NCBI GenBank assembly: GCA_039519185.1
Contig: CM076848.1
Coordinates: 32,848,849-32,912,848 of the forward strand
Direction of reading: 5' to 3'
DNA length: 64,000 nucleotides
Source of the DNA: Astragalus membranaceus
Lineage: Eukaryota; Streptophyta; Magnoliopsida; Fabales; Fabaceae
Under the pieces are notes generated by a model. That model ran no database searches and was not told where the DNA came from. It saw only the letters and a list, made by a program, of their open reading frames with translations. Below are positions 22,973 through 35,230 of the stretch, one piece after another (position 1 is the stretch's first letter; each line of letters starts with the position of its first letter). The position numbers were made by a program, and so were the translations under genes.

Positions 22973-24110
22973 CTCGCCCATGTTGAGTCTAAGACTACAA
23001 AACACGCACTCAATGACCCAATTTGGCTTGCTGCCATGAAAGCATAATATGATGCTCTCTTAGTAAACAACCCATGGACTCTGGTTCCCCCACCTGTCAA
23101 TAGAACTCCAATAGGATGAAAGTGGATCTTTAGGGTCAAGGAAAATTCAGATGGCTCTATCAACAAATATACGGCACACTTGGTTGCTAAAGAATTTCAC
23201 CAACAGTTTGGTGCTGACTATACAGAGACTTTTTCTCCGGTCATTAAGCCTGTTACAGTTAGAATTTTTCTCATCTTTGCCATCTCCAAATGCTGGCCTC
23301 TTCAACAATTGAAAGTTATTAATGCTTTCCTTCATGGTCACTTATAGGGAGAAGTCTTCATTGTACAACCTCCTGGCTTCATCTCATCTGATACAGTTTG
23401 GTGCTGACTATACAGAGACTTTTTCTCCTGCCATTAAGCCTGTTACAGTTAGAATTGTTCTCTGCTTGGCCATCTCCAAAGGCTGGCCTCTTCAACAATT
23501 GGATGTTATTAATGCTTTCCTTCATGGTCACTTATAGGAAGAAGTCTTCATTGTACAACCTCTCAGCTTCATCTCATCTGATAAAGTCCCTTGTGTGCAG
23601 ATTACATAAATCCCTTTATGGTCTTAAGCAGGCTCCTAGCCTCAAAGGCTCTTTAGGTCACCTTGGATTCGTGCAAAGTAAGTGTGTGACCCCTCTCTTT
23701 TCATTTACTCTAAGGGACTTACTTTGATCTACATGTTAGTCTATGTCGATGATATCATCATCACTGGAAATAACTCCAATTACCCGCAGCAAATTGTCAC
23801 AGCTTTTAACTCCTCCTTCTCTTTAAAAGATCTCGGCCCTCTAGAAAACTTCCTTGGCATTGAGTTTAAACGCCAACCCAATGGGGCTCTTCTCCTCACC
23901 CAGGACAAGTATATTCGGGATTTGCTTATTAAAACCAACATGCTGGATACAAAATCAGTTTCTTCTCCAATGCTAGCAACCAACAAACTCACCAAACAAG
24001 GCTCAGACAAATTTGAGGATCAAACTCTTTATAGATCTGTGGTTTGTGCCCTTCAATATGCCACCATCACACGTCTTGACATTTCTTTCTCTGTCAACAA
24101 GGCGTGTTAG
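22973..24110 (+). pseudogene. Copia reverse transcriptase, broken
   Basis: Plant copia RT motifs are visible: PIGWKWIFRVK, FSPVIKPVTVRI, QQLKVINAFLHG and the catalytic YVDDIIITG at about 23740. A TAG follows NAFLHGHL, there are frameshifts, and a 190-bp segment is duplicated in tandem. The enzyme cannot be made from this copy. Confidence 0.85.
23204..23583 (+). repeat. 190-bp tandem duplication within copia RT
   Basis: CAGTTTGGTGCTGACTATAC begins at 23204 and again at 23394. The two 190-bp units match closely through CATCTCATCTGATA, including the same in-frame TAG, which therefore predates the duplication. Confidence 0.9.
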
Positions 24111-24209
24111 TTCATGTCTATCCCTTTGGAAAGTCACTCGATTGCGATTAAGAGAATCCTCTGTCTCGTGGTTTAGTCATTCAACCAGTTTTTGTATTTC
24201 CTGTTTCTC

Positions 24210-24660
24210 TTACGGCCTTTTGTGATGTTGATTGGGGCTCTGACCCTGATGATCATCGATCCACATCTGGCTCACGTGCCTTCATTGGTAACACATTGGT
24301 CTCCTGGTGGGCCAAAAAGAAAGCTATCATCTCCAAATCCAGCATTGAGGCAGAATATAGAAGCATGACACTAGCTGCCACTAAGACACTATGGATGTAG
24401 TTATTACTCACAAAGTTGGGTGTTCCCTTCTCCACTTCTAGGATTTTGTATGACAACCAGAGTACCTTGGCACTTTCTCATAATCTTGTCCTTCACTCTA
24501 AGACAAAACACATGGAGTTAGATCTTTTCTTTCTCAAAGAGAAAGTGATTCAGAAGCATCTTCAAGTCAGCCATGTTCCTAGCAATCACCAGCTGGCTGA
24601 TGTTATGACAAAGGCTCTTCCTCCAAGCACCCTCACCACCTTCAGAGACACACTCACCAA
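24210..24660 (+). pseudogene. Copia RNase H fragment
   Basis: The sequence translates with breaks to VDWGSDPDDHRSTSG, LVSWWAKKKAIISKSS, IEAEYRSM and DNQSTLALSHN, then VPSNHQLADVMTKALP. This is the usual C-terminal RNase H of plant copia polyproteins. An in-frame TAG replaces a codon near 24398. Confidence 0.85.
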
Positions 24661-24710
24661 GTCCTTCTCGACCTGTCTGAGTGTGTGTGTGTGTGTGGGG
24701 GGGGGGGGGA

Positions 24711-24958
24711 TATTAGAATACACTCTAGGAACCATCTAGAGTGATTCAGTTAGTAATTGGTAATTCGTTTGTAACTGTTAGTATTCAGTTGTTAGCTGTT
24801 AGCATTCAATTGTGGTTAACCATATGTTAACACAACACTGTAGTTAAAATTCTATTGTGGAGTGGTGAGTTAGCCGACCGCTTTGTAATCTGTATATAAG
24901 GCACAAAGTGCCTTCATCATCATTCAATAAAAATAGATTCAGTAGAAAAATTCTCTGA

Positions 24959-24989
<31 letters not shown>

Positions 24990-25023
24990 ATATCGCTTTA
25001 TGATTAATAGTAAAAATCTAACA
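24711..25023 (+). repeat. 3' LTR of the copia element
   Basis: A 313-bp repeat of the 5' LTR, preceded by a GT run and a poly-G tract. It ends AAATCTAACA, while the 5' copy ends AAATCAAACA before its primer-binding site. Confidence 0.85.
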
Positions 25024-26470
25024 TTTTTTAATTGTATTTTTATTTGTCTCCATCTTAATGTATGGAAAGTACAATTTAGCCAAAAATTTAATACGGTCAT
25101 ATTTCAATTAGATTTCATTTATCCTTTTTACAAAATTTAATTAAAAAAATTTATTTCGGTTACTTTTTCTTTTTATATTAAATTTTTTAATTTTTTTTTG
25201 GTTACCATATCATTGGTGGGTAGTTTCCACGACTTCTATTAAATTTTGTAATCTAATAGTACTAGATTACATAGATTTGAAAATTGAAATATTTAAATGG
25301 TTTAAATACGTTTTTACCCCCTGCAAATAGGGGGTGTTTTGCTTTTACCCCCTACAATTTTATTTTTTTTAAAAAACACCTTGCAAAATTCACAATTTTG
25401 GCGTTAGCCCTTCTGTTAAGATGGACGTTACAAAAATGGCTACGTGGCTTTTTTTATTCTTTTTTAATTTTTTTTAATGCTGAATGGCATTCCATGTCAT
25501 TATTTTTTTATTTTAGGTTTAAATACATACCCCCTGCAAATAGGGGGTGTTTTGCTTTTACCCCCTACAAATTTTCTCTTCCTTACCCAGAAATCCTTTT
25601 ATTCTCTTCATCATCTTCAACCTCACTCATGTTTGCAGCAACAACAGCAAGACAAATCTGTAACAAAAACAACAACACAAACCTCACTCTTTAAATCTAT
25701 TTTTCAATCTAGAATCATTTCCAGCAGCAAAACATCAACATCGATTGACATGGAACGAATCAACACAAACCCAAAAAACCCCAAAATCGAAATAGAACAA
25801 ATTGAAATGAAATGACAATGATTTTGATTTTGTTTCCTCTTGAACAACAGCGATTTTGTTTCCAAACAACAACAACATCGATTTCGTTTCCTCTTCACGG
25901 TGATTTTGTTTCCTCTTCACAACGATTTCGTTTTTGTTTCCTCTTCAACAACAACAATTTCAACAAAGAGGGACGTACGGTGGTGAAGAGATGAAGAGAT
26001 GAAGAAGAGAGAAGGAGGGGAATGAAAACTCAACAAAGAGGGACAGGTTTCGTGGTGGTGGTGGTGTTGCGAAGGACCTCCTTTTCGTTCTTCTCTACTC
26101 TTTTTTTTAATTTCGCAGATCCAAGGAGAGAGATGATGAAGAAAGAAAAGTGAAACTGAAGGGGAAACGAAGGAGAGAGATGATGAAGAAAGATGGAAAC
26201 AACAACAACAACACACAGAGAGAGAGAGAGATGATGAAGAGAGATGTTGAGGGAGAGGGTGTGTTTGTGTTTTATTTTGCTGTGGATAAAGTGGAGCGGA
26301 GAAATAATGGCCCGCGTCCGTGTGACACGGTTGAACATTCATCGTCATCCAAAAAGAAGAAAAAGACAACCGTTATTTAACGCCGTCACTCTCACTCGTA
26401 CCATCATCATCATCATCCTCATTACCTTGACAAGATCTTCATCCATTTGCATTTTATTTCTGTCACTCAA
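25024..26470. other. Upstream region of PSRP1 with repeat remnants
   Basis: A motif TACCCCCTGCAAATAGGGGG followed by TGTTTTGCTTTTACCCCCTA occurs twice (about 25313-25363 and 25528-25570), a likely transposon-end relic. From about 25690 to 26360 the sequence is low-complexity (CAA/GAA/GATGATGAAG repeats). No convincing gene was seen. The last 100 bp are presumably the PSRP1 5' UTR. Confidence 0.4.
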
Positions 26471-28010
26471 ATGGCAATGGCCACTTACTTCAACTTCAAC
26501 TTCCACACAACAATTTACCCCTATTATTCCCCATCCTCATCTCCCACGCGCTGTGTACTCGCTCCATCCCACTTGTCCACCACATTCTTGGGCACACCTG
26601 CACTGCTCAAATTCAAATATGCTTCCAATGCCACCGCACCTGCTACCAAACGCGGAGGTTTACTCTCCGTTCGAATGTCATGGGAAGGTCCACTCTCTTC
26701 CGTCAAATTAATCATACAGGGCAGAAATATGGAGGTACTGTATTGTTAGCAAACCCCAATTCACCCCTTTTCTATTTTTAATTTACATAATCTGTGTCGG
26801 TGTTCAGCTGAGTGATGCGGTGAAGCAGCACGTTGAAGAGAAAGTGGGAAGGGCAGTTGAGAAGCACAGCCACCTAGTGAGGGAGGTTGATGTCAGGCTA
26901 TCTACTCGTGGTGGAGGAGACTTTGGCCGAGGACCCAGGACACGTAAATGTGAGGTCTGTTTCACCACTCACACTACTTTTGCATTTTCAATCTTCTATT
27001 TTTGGTAACCTAGGAATGGTCAAGAAGTCTAAGTAGGTAATTCGGTTGGTGTGACCTAATAGACATCGGAGTATATGAATGAGGTCTAAAGTTCAAATTT
27101 TGGAAAGTAACATTTCTCTTTCTTTTAAGAATTAAACACTAACATTTGCAATAATTATTACAAGTAGGTTCATTTAATTTGTTGTTTTCGGTTTGAATTA
27201 GGTGACTTTGTTTACAAAGAGGCATGGAGTGGTGCGAGCTGAGGAAGGTGCAGAAACTACTTATGGGAGTATAGATTTGGTGTCCTCAATCATTCAGAGA
27301 AAGTTGAGGAAAATTAAGGAAAAAGAAACCGATCATGGTCGCCACATGAAGGGATCCAATAGGTTGAAGTTTAGGGAGGCTGTGTTGCCTATACCCTCTG
27401 ATGATGAGGATGAAATTCAAATACCCCCACAGACAGAGAAGGAGGAAGAGGAAGAATTTATTGAAGAGGTTGGTACATACATTCTACAATACATTCTACA
27501 AACAGAATAGAAGAATTGCAATTTGTTGTTTGGAAGTAGATTTACTCTCTTGTGCTATCTATCTGTTGATTGATATATTATTACTTACCAGTTACCACAT
27601 AATGGTGCTGTTCTTTTGTCATTTATATTCCTTACTCAAGTTGTGAGCTTCTTTTACAGGTTGTTCGGACAAAATACTTTGACATGCCGCCATTGACGGT
27701 GTCCGAAGCAATTGATCAGCTGGAAAATGTTGATCATGACTTTTATGCTTTTCGAAATGAAGAAACTGGTGAGTAAATTGTGTTTTAGTTATCTTTCATT
27801 TGGCCTTGTTTCTCCCACTCCCCTGTTCAAATACAAAGGAAGTATCAATAATCTATTTTGGAAACTAAATGTATTTCAGGGGAGATTAATATTGTATACA
27901 AAAGAAAAGAAGGAGGTTATGGACTCATTATACCCAAAGGAGATGGCGGAACAGATACATTGGAGGCTGTGGTGGTTGAAGCGGCTAAAGAACCCTCTGT
28001 GAAAGAATGA
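26471..28010 (+). CDS. PSRP1: Plastid ribosome hibernation factor PSRP1 (long HPF type, 5 exons)
   Basis: Exons 26471-26734, 26808-26954, 27202-27468, 27660-27768 and 27880-28010 have GT-AG borders and total 918 bases (305 residues), close to the known plant protein length. A Ser/Thr/Pro-rich transit peptide spans about residues 1-68. The HPF/YfiA ribosome-binding domain follows (VKLIIQGRNMELSDAVKQHV... VTLFTKRHGVVRAEE...), then an acidic linker. The C-terminal HPF domain (VVRTKYFDMPPLTVSEAIDQ... FYAFRNEETGEINIVYKRK) ends at SVKE. The protein binds the chloroplast 30S decoding region and stores ribosomes as inactive particles in the dark or under stress. ATG codons at 26471 and 26477 are both possible starts. 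No lesion is seen. Confidence 0.93.
27006..27130 (+). mobile_element. SINE-like insertion in PSRP1 intron 2
   Basis: It contains A-box-like TAGGTAATTCGGTTGGT and B-box-like AAGTTCAAATTTTGG, then AACATTTCTCTTT. This layout matches the well-bounded SINE at 63119-63255. No target duplication was found. Confidence 0.5.
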
Positions 28011-29172
28011 AAGGCACTCGTGAGAAACTGTTTTTGTAAGAAGTAAGAACACAAGAGCTTGTACATGATTAGCGGGTAATAATGGCAATTTCTTTGGAGC
28101 CAAAGTGCATATGGAATTTCAATGGAGACCCTGGCATTTCAAGAGCACCAAGTTCTAAAGTATAATAGAAAGTATAATGTAATCTTGGATAACCAGTGAT
28201 TGTAAATTGAAAGAGATGCACCACCTGCTGTCTTTCATCATTGGTTTTATAGTGCGTCGTGTTTATTGCTTTTCCAGATTATACCATTAAATTTTAATCT
28301 TTTTCACTTAAGTCCTTCATTTGACTAGTAAATTTTATTGTGTTGTGTAGAGTTGATTAGGTCAATGTGTTTTGCCAAGAGATATCCATATGTAGGTTTT
28401 CAATCAAACAAGAGGTTTCTAGTTAGAAGTTTTCTTGAGGAAGGGTTAATTAGGGAGTTATTATGGAGAAATAATGGAATGTTGCCTATAAATAATGAAA
28501 GGAATTGAGAATGGTCATTTGAGAGACTTAAGGAATTCTGGCATTGGAAGGTAGGCAGACCCTCAAAGCTCTGCCATTATTCTGGGAGTTCTCCCCAATT
28601 TTGCAGTACTAAGATACCAGTTTCTATCAGTTTGTCTTTAATGTATTTGGTTTTACTGCTAAATTCTGGGTATTCATGTAGAGCTAAAAATTATTATCTG
28701 GTTGTGATGCTTATAATTCTGCCAAAGTCGAGGATCTACAACAGTCTTAAATTTGAGTGGGCTGGTTTGACATTTGTGACACTACTAATTATGGTTGTTG
28801 AGTTTCGAAGGGATGAAATGGTGGTTGAAGGAGTTTCCTTGGCTCCCCTTTGGCAAATGCTGGCCCTCAGATGGATCGGTTGACATTCTTTCTTTCTTTT
28901 TTCTCTGAAGAGTATTTGAGTACATAGGTACTTAAGGAACATTTACTATCATAGATTCTTCGGTGAACAACTGAATATTTAGGCAATTAAGGAACTTTCA
29001 ATTTCACCTGTTTACTATGGCTGATTTGAGAGCAGGAGTATTTGAGTAGTAGAGGAATTCCCGGTGAGTTCTCGACCCAATAGTAAAGACAGCAGCATCC
29101 TGTGAAAAATCACCAAAAAAATGCTGTTTATACACTCAGATATTGACGCCTGAAGTTGCTATATCTGCCAGT

Positions 29173-29212
<40 letters not shown>

Positions 29213-30994
29213 ACATTAACCACTCACAAGACCAGTTATTTTTTCACTTTTTATTTTTCTCTGGCATCTTTTTTCAGTTTATTTCATTTCAATTTCTTTC
29301 TTCCCTCGGGAATCAATTTTGGAGTTATATCTAATTTATGGCGTCAAAAAAAGGCCATGCTACCATGAAACAAGTCTGAGACAGTTAGTATCAGTTTTGG
29401 ACTGGGAAATTTTCACAGGATGCCTACCGCATCCACCCAGTATGTTATTAAGAAACCACATGAAAATGACAACGTTGATTTAATGCTGAATTCCGCAGTT
29501 TTCAAGACTCTGATTTTAGCTGCTAGAGCTGATGCAGTATGGTATGTGCGTACGCAAATTATGGTTCACTTCACTAAGATAGTAAGATCTATAAGAAATC
29601 ATAGCCACATTCCTGCCTTACTCGTCTAAGCTGGTGACAGAGTCATAGTACCTAAGTTCTAGCCAATACTACATAATTTATAATGCAAAATTGAAAATCT
29701 TTTTTGAGGCTATAGTACTTTATTTGTCAAAGATCCTTAGATGGAAGCCTGAGAGTTGTAAAAATACTAAGATGCAAAGATTAAGTTAGCCCAGTAGAAT
29801 GCTGATTTCATTCTTGCATCCAATGCTATGAAGCTATTGAAAGCATGAGCAGATGAGCATAGAAATGCATATTTACCAAGGGATTTAGCAGTTCTTGTGC
29901 CTCAGGGTAAAGCTTGTAAATTATCTTGTAAACCAACAGTATTCTCAGTCATCGGTTGAACAGTTGATCGAGACAAATCCAACACTGAATTCCTACCTCC
30001 GTAGCAACCAGGGGATCCCTGCTGAATAACTCACTATATCTATAAGCTCCGCAACAACATTTGTATAATTGCATGAACTCCTGCATAGCCAGTAAAACCC
30101 AAGGCAGCCTTCTTTTTAGCACAATCCCTCCAAGACCTGCATGTCCCAATGACCAAGATGAAGTGGCCAGGCTCGGGTTGAAAGCCGACTATATCATGAG
30201 GTGTATATGATCACTTGAAAATTCCATGGTATTAGTATTAGGTATGCTAAATTATTGTATAATTTAAACAATTTCTTTAAAATGCAAAATGAACAATTAG
30301 CCCCCCCCTCCCCCCAACCCAAATCCCAATTTTTCATGAACAATTGAAACAATTGTACAAAATCTCCACAAATAGGACTTTCTCTCCTGTTTTCCTTAAC
30401 GGGACAGAACAAAAATATACAATAACTATTCAATTAATTAACATATATTGACAAGGAGAGAAATTAGTAACAAATAAATACACGAGAGCCAAAATCCTGA
30501 TGACAAATATCCCATTCTTAGATATATGTAAGCCTAGGTGTTAACTAATTTAATTGGACTACTCTATTGATTCAGTTAATAGTGAAGGAAACAGCATCGC
30601 ATCATATGGGAAAAAAAACCAAACAAATATCTTCATTGCTTCAAGGAAATCAATTTGTGGGGTTTGTATATCCACAGCACAAGCAGCAAATATCTGCAGC
30701 AGTTGATGGTGAAAAATAAGGTATTTTGCACAAGAAAAATGTTACTTCTTGGACACCATTGCTTCGATGGCTGCAATTGCAGGTTCTTGTACTTGATTGT
30801 AGCCGGTCCCACTATATTATTTTTCCTGGTACCACCTAAGTAATGTAGATAATTTTGAAATGTTGAGGGTATTACTCTTACCAGTGTTTTTTCTTAGGGA
30901 AAGGCCATGAAGCAAACCACAAGGAATAAAACTAAGTAAAGTGGGAGTAAAACTATTGCACAAGGAAAAGGGAATCAGATTAACTTGTTCACCT
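28011..30994. other. Spacer between PSRP1 and mTERF, no gene recognised
   Basis: It holds the PSRP1 3' UTR and AT-rich sequence. A (TA)n array lies at 29176-29210. Short frames lack domains. A polypyrimidine run of C residues occurs at about 30301-30316. Confidence 0.45.
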
Positions 30995-32668
30995 TTATTC
31001 CAATTCAGATCTTACAACAGACGTCTTTTTTCGTTTACCAGTGAAAGTCTCACTTGAAACAGTTAAAAGCTTATTGATAGACATCTGTTCCCCCCTTATA
31101 CCCTTCTTTATTTCATACCTATGCTTAATTCTGTCATCAAACTTGTAACCAAGAAATGCAGGAAAATCTAACAACTCCTGAATGTCACGGTTCATCTCCT
31201 CTATCAAGTACGTCATCTTTTTCTCTAGAGAAGCATGATTATACTGCAGTATCTGTGGATGCTTCTTGCTCATAGCAAAAATGTCTTCACATGAAAGCCC
31301 ATAACTCAAGAATAGACTCATAACCTTTTGCATGTTCTCACAGCTTATCCTAGTAGAAGACCCAATCGCCATTGCCAAGTCCTTCGTCCTATATTTATAT
31401 CCAATCTTGACCAGCAACACAAGCTTATAGGCAAGGTTCTCGCGGAATGATATACTCAAAAACACGGGTGCTTTGATCAAGAATTTGAATATATCGCCGG
31501 AGTCTAACCCACATTCCTTGAGAAGTTGTATCCTGGGACGCAGTTTCCTCTCTCTGCTACTTGTAAAGATTGCTGGAAAAACTAATATTATCCTAAAAAT
31601 TTGTTGGTCATCTAGGCCTGCAAAAGACCTGAGGAACTGTACATGTTCCTCTACATGTTCCACACTATAATTCAGGATAAGGGGAAACCTTTGCAGCACT
31701 TTCCCAGTACCATCCTCATCTCCTCCACTAAGCTGGGTCAGAACTCTGATTCTTGGAACCAGCTGATTATCCAAATCCTGGTTGAGTATTGCAGGGTGCC
31801 TAGTAATCAAACCAATACCACCAAAGGGTTCTAAGAAAGCTATGATTTTTTCAATTTCATCCAATGATCTCAGACACAATGCCTTAGACAAATTCACTTT
31901 GTTGAGCACCCGAACAACCTTGTCAACGGGAACTCCACGCTCTACAAGCAGTTGAACCTTCTGAGGAAAACTTGCCAATACTTTTGGTTCATTAGCAGAT
32001 AAAAGACGCTTCAACTTTGATGGCTCAATCTGTCCTTGTAATTCATCTCTCAAAAAGCTCAACAAGGGTTCAATTTCCATAGCTGTTAGCACAGTTGGGC
32101 GCTCCACGACCAATTGATTCATGATAACAAAATCTAACCCAAGAGACTGTAAAGAAAGAAGCCGAGCACGCAATGAATCCACTGATATGGAGGTAAGTTC
32201 AGGAACATTATGCAAGAGAACTTTGGTTTCTTCAAAGTCGATCCCAATTTCTTGAAACAAAGAGAAAAGCATCCCTGAAATGAAAGAAAACGAAACACGC
32301 GTGCATTGGGGTTATAAGTAAGAGAAATAGACAAATGCTTTTTAGATGTTTGATAATTTGACTCTGAGAATTTATTTACCGAATTCAGCAGAGTCGACAT
32401 ATGCTGTGTGGCTACCGCAGCGGCAACGGAAGAACGCATGAATGGAGCGTCGGAAACGGAAATGGGAACACTCCTGGTTCGGTGGTTGTGATTTGATGAG
32501 TGAGAAGGAAGGTTGAGTTTGAAGGTGGGGATAAGAGGTTGAGGGTGAGCGGAGGTAGGGTTGAAGTTGAACGGAATGTGAAGGGTTTATCAGTGGGTAT
32601 GGATGAAACGTTATTGAAGAAGAACATGAACATGGTCGATTTGAGTAAAGAGTAAGTGCTAGCGCCAT
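30995..32668 (-). CDS. mTERF-family organellar protein (2 exons)
   Basis: Exon 1 is 32668-32380 and exon 2 is 32274-30995, joined by a GT-AG intron, giving about 522 residues. The first ~70 residues (MALALTLYSNRP..., Ser/Pro-rich, few acids) look like a transit peptide, probably plastid. The rest shows repeated mTERF helices with leucine/proline patterns: LFSLFQEIGID, VVERPTVLTAMEIEPLL, ITRHPAILNQDLDNQLVPRI, LQRFPLILNYSVEHVEEHV, KKHPQILQYNHASLEKKM and DFPAFLGYKFDDRIKHRYE. mTERF proteins bind organellar nucleic acid and affect transcription, splicing or translation. It resembles the Arabidopsis plastid mTERF with the LFSLFQEIG start, but I do not assign a number. The frame is intact. Confidence 0.9.
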
Positions 32669-32783
32669 TTTTGCAACAAGAGATGATACGCTGCACGTAC
32701 GGCTTTTTGTAGACTATTGGATTGGGTGTGTGGAGTGGTCACCGGTGGAAATTAATGTGCAAATGTGTTACACTTTTGTTATA

Positions 32784-32970
32784 ATTTTTTTGGGTAAACC
32801 GGGTAACCACCGCACGGACAGCAGTGACTAATCACTCGCTCATTGTAGGTGCCTTCGAGGGACAAGACAGCTGGTCCAGAGTTTTAACGTGCTCCGTACT
32901 CAAGGCAGGGGTCGAACCCCCGCCCCTTGGTTAAGGGAGGTTCAGCCCACTGCTAAACCCCACGCTTTGG
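32784..32970 (-). mobile_element. tRNA-derived SINE upstream of mTERF
   Basis: Perfect 17-bp duplication GTTACACTTTTGTTATA at 32767-32783 and 32971-32987. On the minus strand there is an A-box-like TTTAGCAGTGGGCTG and a B-box GGGGTTCGACCCC, ending in an A-run. It lies only about 120 bp upstream of the mTERF start codon. Confidence 0.85.
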
Positions 32971-33483
32971 GTTACACTTTTGTTATAGTTGGTCTTATTC
33001 ATTGAAAATTAGTGAAAATTTATAATAAATAAAAGAAATCTTTCGTCAGAATTTGGAGGAGGCTTCAACATTGGTCCGGTAAACACTTGTCAAAAGCAGG
33101 GAGAGAGGTACTTTTGAAGTCTGTGGCTCAGTCAATTCCCACTTATTGTATGAGTACTTTCATGCTTCCATCTACCTTGGGTGACGAGCTTGAAAAAATG
33201 ATGAATTCGTTTTGGTGGGGTTCGAATAGAGGCACAAGAAGAGGTATTCATTGGTTGAGTTGGGAGAAGCTTACGGTAAGGAAAGAATTTGGTGGTATGG
33301 GTTTCCGGCACCATCATGGTTTCAACTTGGCAATGCTAGGGAAGCAGGCGTGGAATATTGCAACTCGCGCAGATACTATAGTTAGTAGTGTTTAAAGCAA
33401 AATATTTTCCTAATGGTGACTTTATGGGGGCTTGCTAGGGCCACAATCCCAGTTATGTTTGGTGTAGTATCTTCACTTCTCGG

Positions 33484-34008
33484 GTGGTTGTTAAGTTGGG
33501 AGCACGATGGACGATGGGAAATGGTGAGAATATTTCAGTTTGGAAAGATCCGTGGCTGAAGGGTAGGAGCGATTGTTTTGTAAGATCACCCATTGTACAG
33601 GGTTTAGAGAGCTTGCGGGTAAAGGATTTTTGGAATAATAATAACAGTGGCTGGAATTACACTCTGATAGACCAATTGTTTGATGCTAATGAGGCAATGT
33701 TAATTAAATCAATGCTTATATTCAGCAACTTAGAAGAAGATAGACTTTGTTGGTGGCGTAGTCGGTCAGGTTGTTACTCGGTCCGTTCAGTATATTATGT
33801 CCTCATGGAGGAATTTATTGACAGCAGAAATCAGAGAATTGAAGGTGCGTGGATGTCTATTTGGAAAGCAAATATTCAACCGAAAATCAAGCTGCTGCTG
33901 TGGAGACTCGCAAGCGGCTGTTTGCCAACACGCAACAACCTTGTTAAGCGTCGGGTTGATGGCAGTAGCGCATGTCCTATGTGTGAACAACAAGAGGAGA
34001 CTGAGTAG
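33484..34008 (+). pseudogene. LINE ORF2 zf-RVT region
   Basis: An open segment with GARWTMGNGENISVWKDPWL, WWRSRSGCYSVRSVYY and a Cys/His finger beginning CPMCEQQ, matching the reverse-transcriptase zinc-binding region of plant LINEs. It ends at a TAG that interrupts the finger before its HAFLDC half. Confidence 0.85.
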
Positions 34009-34213
34009 CACGCGTTTCTCGACTGTGCGAAGGCAGCAGAGGTGTGGCAGGAGGCTGGTTTATTAAACACTGTTCGGACAGTCATGCTAACTGCAGCAAC
34101 TAAGCATGAATGTCTTTTTAATTTACTGCAGGCTCTTACTGGGATAGAAAGAACAACTTCGTGATGTGTATTTGGGGGCTTTGGCGTGACGTAACGATAA
34201 AGTTTGGGATGGA

Positions 34214-34819
34214 GTGCTTCAGCCAGCTACGCAGGTTGTTCAACGAGCTCGCGATTCTCTACGCGAGTGGTTGTGGGTGCGGCAGAAAAATAATTCAGCA
34301 GCTACTGTTTCGGTTCAACAGCAGGAGGAGCTGTCTCGGTGGCAGAAACCGTCCCCAGGTTCCTATAAATGCAATGTTGATGCTGCGTTATTTACCGATG
34401 AAAATAAATATGGCATAGGCGTGTGCATTCGTTTTTCTACCGGCAGTTTTTACAAAGGCAAAACAATGTGGTTTACCGGCGTTCCTATACCACAGGAGGC
34501 GGAGGCAATTGGCCTTTGGCACTCGTTACTTTGGTTGGAGGTTTTGGGGTTGACTTCTGTTTCCATAGAACTAGACTGTGTCTCAATTGTAAATGGCTTG
34601 AAGTTAAACTCATTACCGAATACCGAGTTTGGTGCTATTGTGTCAAGTTGTCATAATCGTTTAATTAATTTTCCTTGCTTTCAGGTTCGCTATGTTCGGA
34701 GACAAGCAAATCTTGCCGCTCATAATCTAGCTCGGGCATCAAGATTATATGCTAGTTCCCATGTTTTTGATTTGATTCCTACATGTATTGAGACTATTCT
34801 GATTAATGAAATGCAATGA
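34214..34819 (+). pseudogene. LINE ORF2 RNase H domain
   Basis: The frame reads PSPGSYKCNVDAALF, then YGIGVCIR, AEAIGLWHSLLWL, IELDCVSIVNGL and VRYVRRQANLAAHNLAR, the usual RVT_3-type RNase H of plant LINEs. It ends IETILINEMQ just before the poly-A. The domain looks complete, but the upstream polyprotein is broken. Confidence 0.85.
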
Positions 34820-34949
34820 GTTTATTCTTGTAAAAAAAAAAAGAAATCTTTCGTAATTCGTAATGGTGTGTTTTATAAAAAAAATTCTGAAAATGACAAG
34901 TTATAAATCTAAAGAAAATTTTCAATAATAATCTAGGTGTTTACAAAAA

Positions 34950-35230
34950 TAATAACAAAATTTGTGAGAGGAGTGTTGTCGGTTAGCTCTAATCTAAGGA
35001 AGAAAATAGTTAACCGTGAAACTATGTGCCCTCTTTGCACAGGTGCTGAAGAGAACGAATGACATCTATTTTTTGATTGCCCAAAGGCGAAATATTTTAG
35101 AGTTCAACCAAATCTATTTCTTGCAAGGGTGTCGAGGTTTTATGTTCGGCTCAATATTTTAGAGTTCAAGCCAACCTGTAGTGAAACAATTATCATGAAT
35201 GAAATGCATTAAGCGTTTTTGTGTCAAAAA
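34950..35230 (+). mobile_element. Second LINE 3'-end remnant
   Basis: It gives RETMCPLCTGAEENE and LFFDCPKAKYFR, then after a deletion ETIIMNEMH before an A-rich tail. The ending is nearly the same as that of the adjacent LINE (ETILINEMQ), so it is a related but older, internally deleted copy. Confidence 0.65.

Larger units (their letters stand above)
33047..34839 (+). mobile_element. 5'-truncated L1-type LINE
   Basis: A perfect 15-bp duplication AAAGAAATCTTTCGT lies at 33032-33046 and 34840-34854, and a poly-A tract precedes the right copy. The retained part encodes the C-terminal side of a LINE ORF2: the end of reverse transcriptase (FWWGSNRGTRRGIHWLSWEKL), a zf-RVT region (IWKANIQPKIKLLLWRLASGCLPTRNNL, ACPMCEQQEE), and an RNase H domain. 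Frameshifts and a TAG (about 34006) break the frame. Truncation at the 5' end is normal for target-primed reverse transcription. Confidence 0.88.

Noticed and set aside
25284..26380. Several frames of 80-155 codons upstream of PSRP1
   Set aside because: They lie in transposon-end relics and GAA/CAA/GATGATGAAG repeats, and no frame has a recognisable domain.
28300..30990. Possible gene between PSRP1 and mTERF
   Set aside because: Only short frames with no domain, no coherent splice pattern and a TA array; nothing can be supported.
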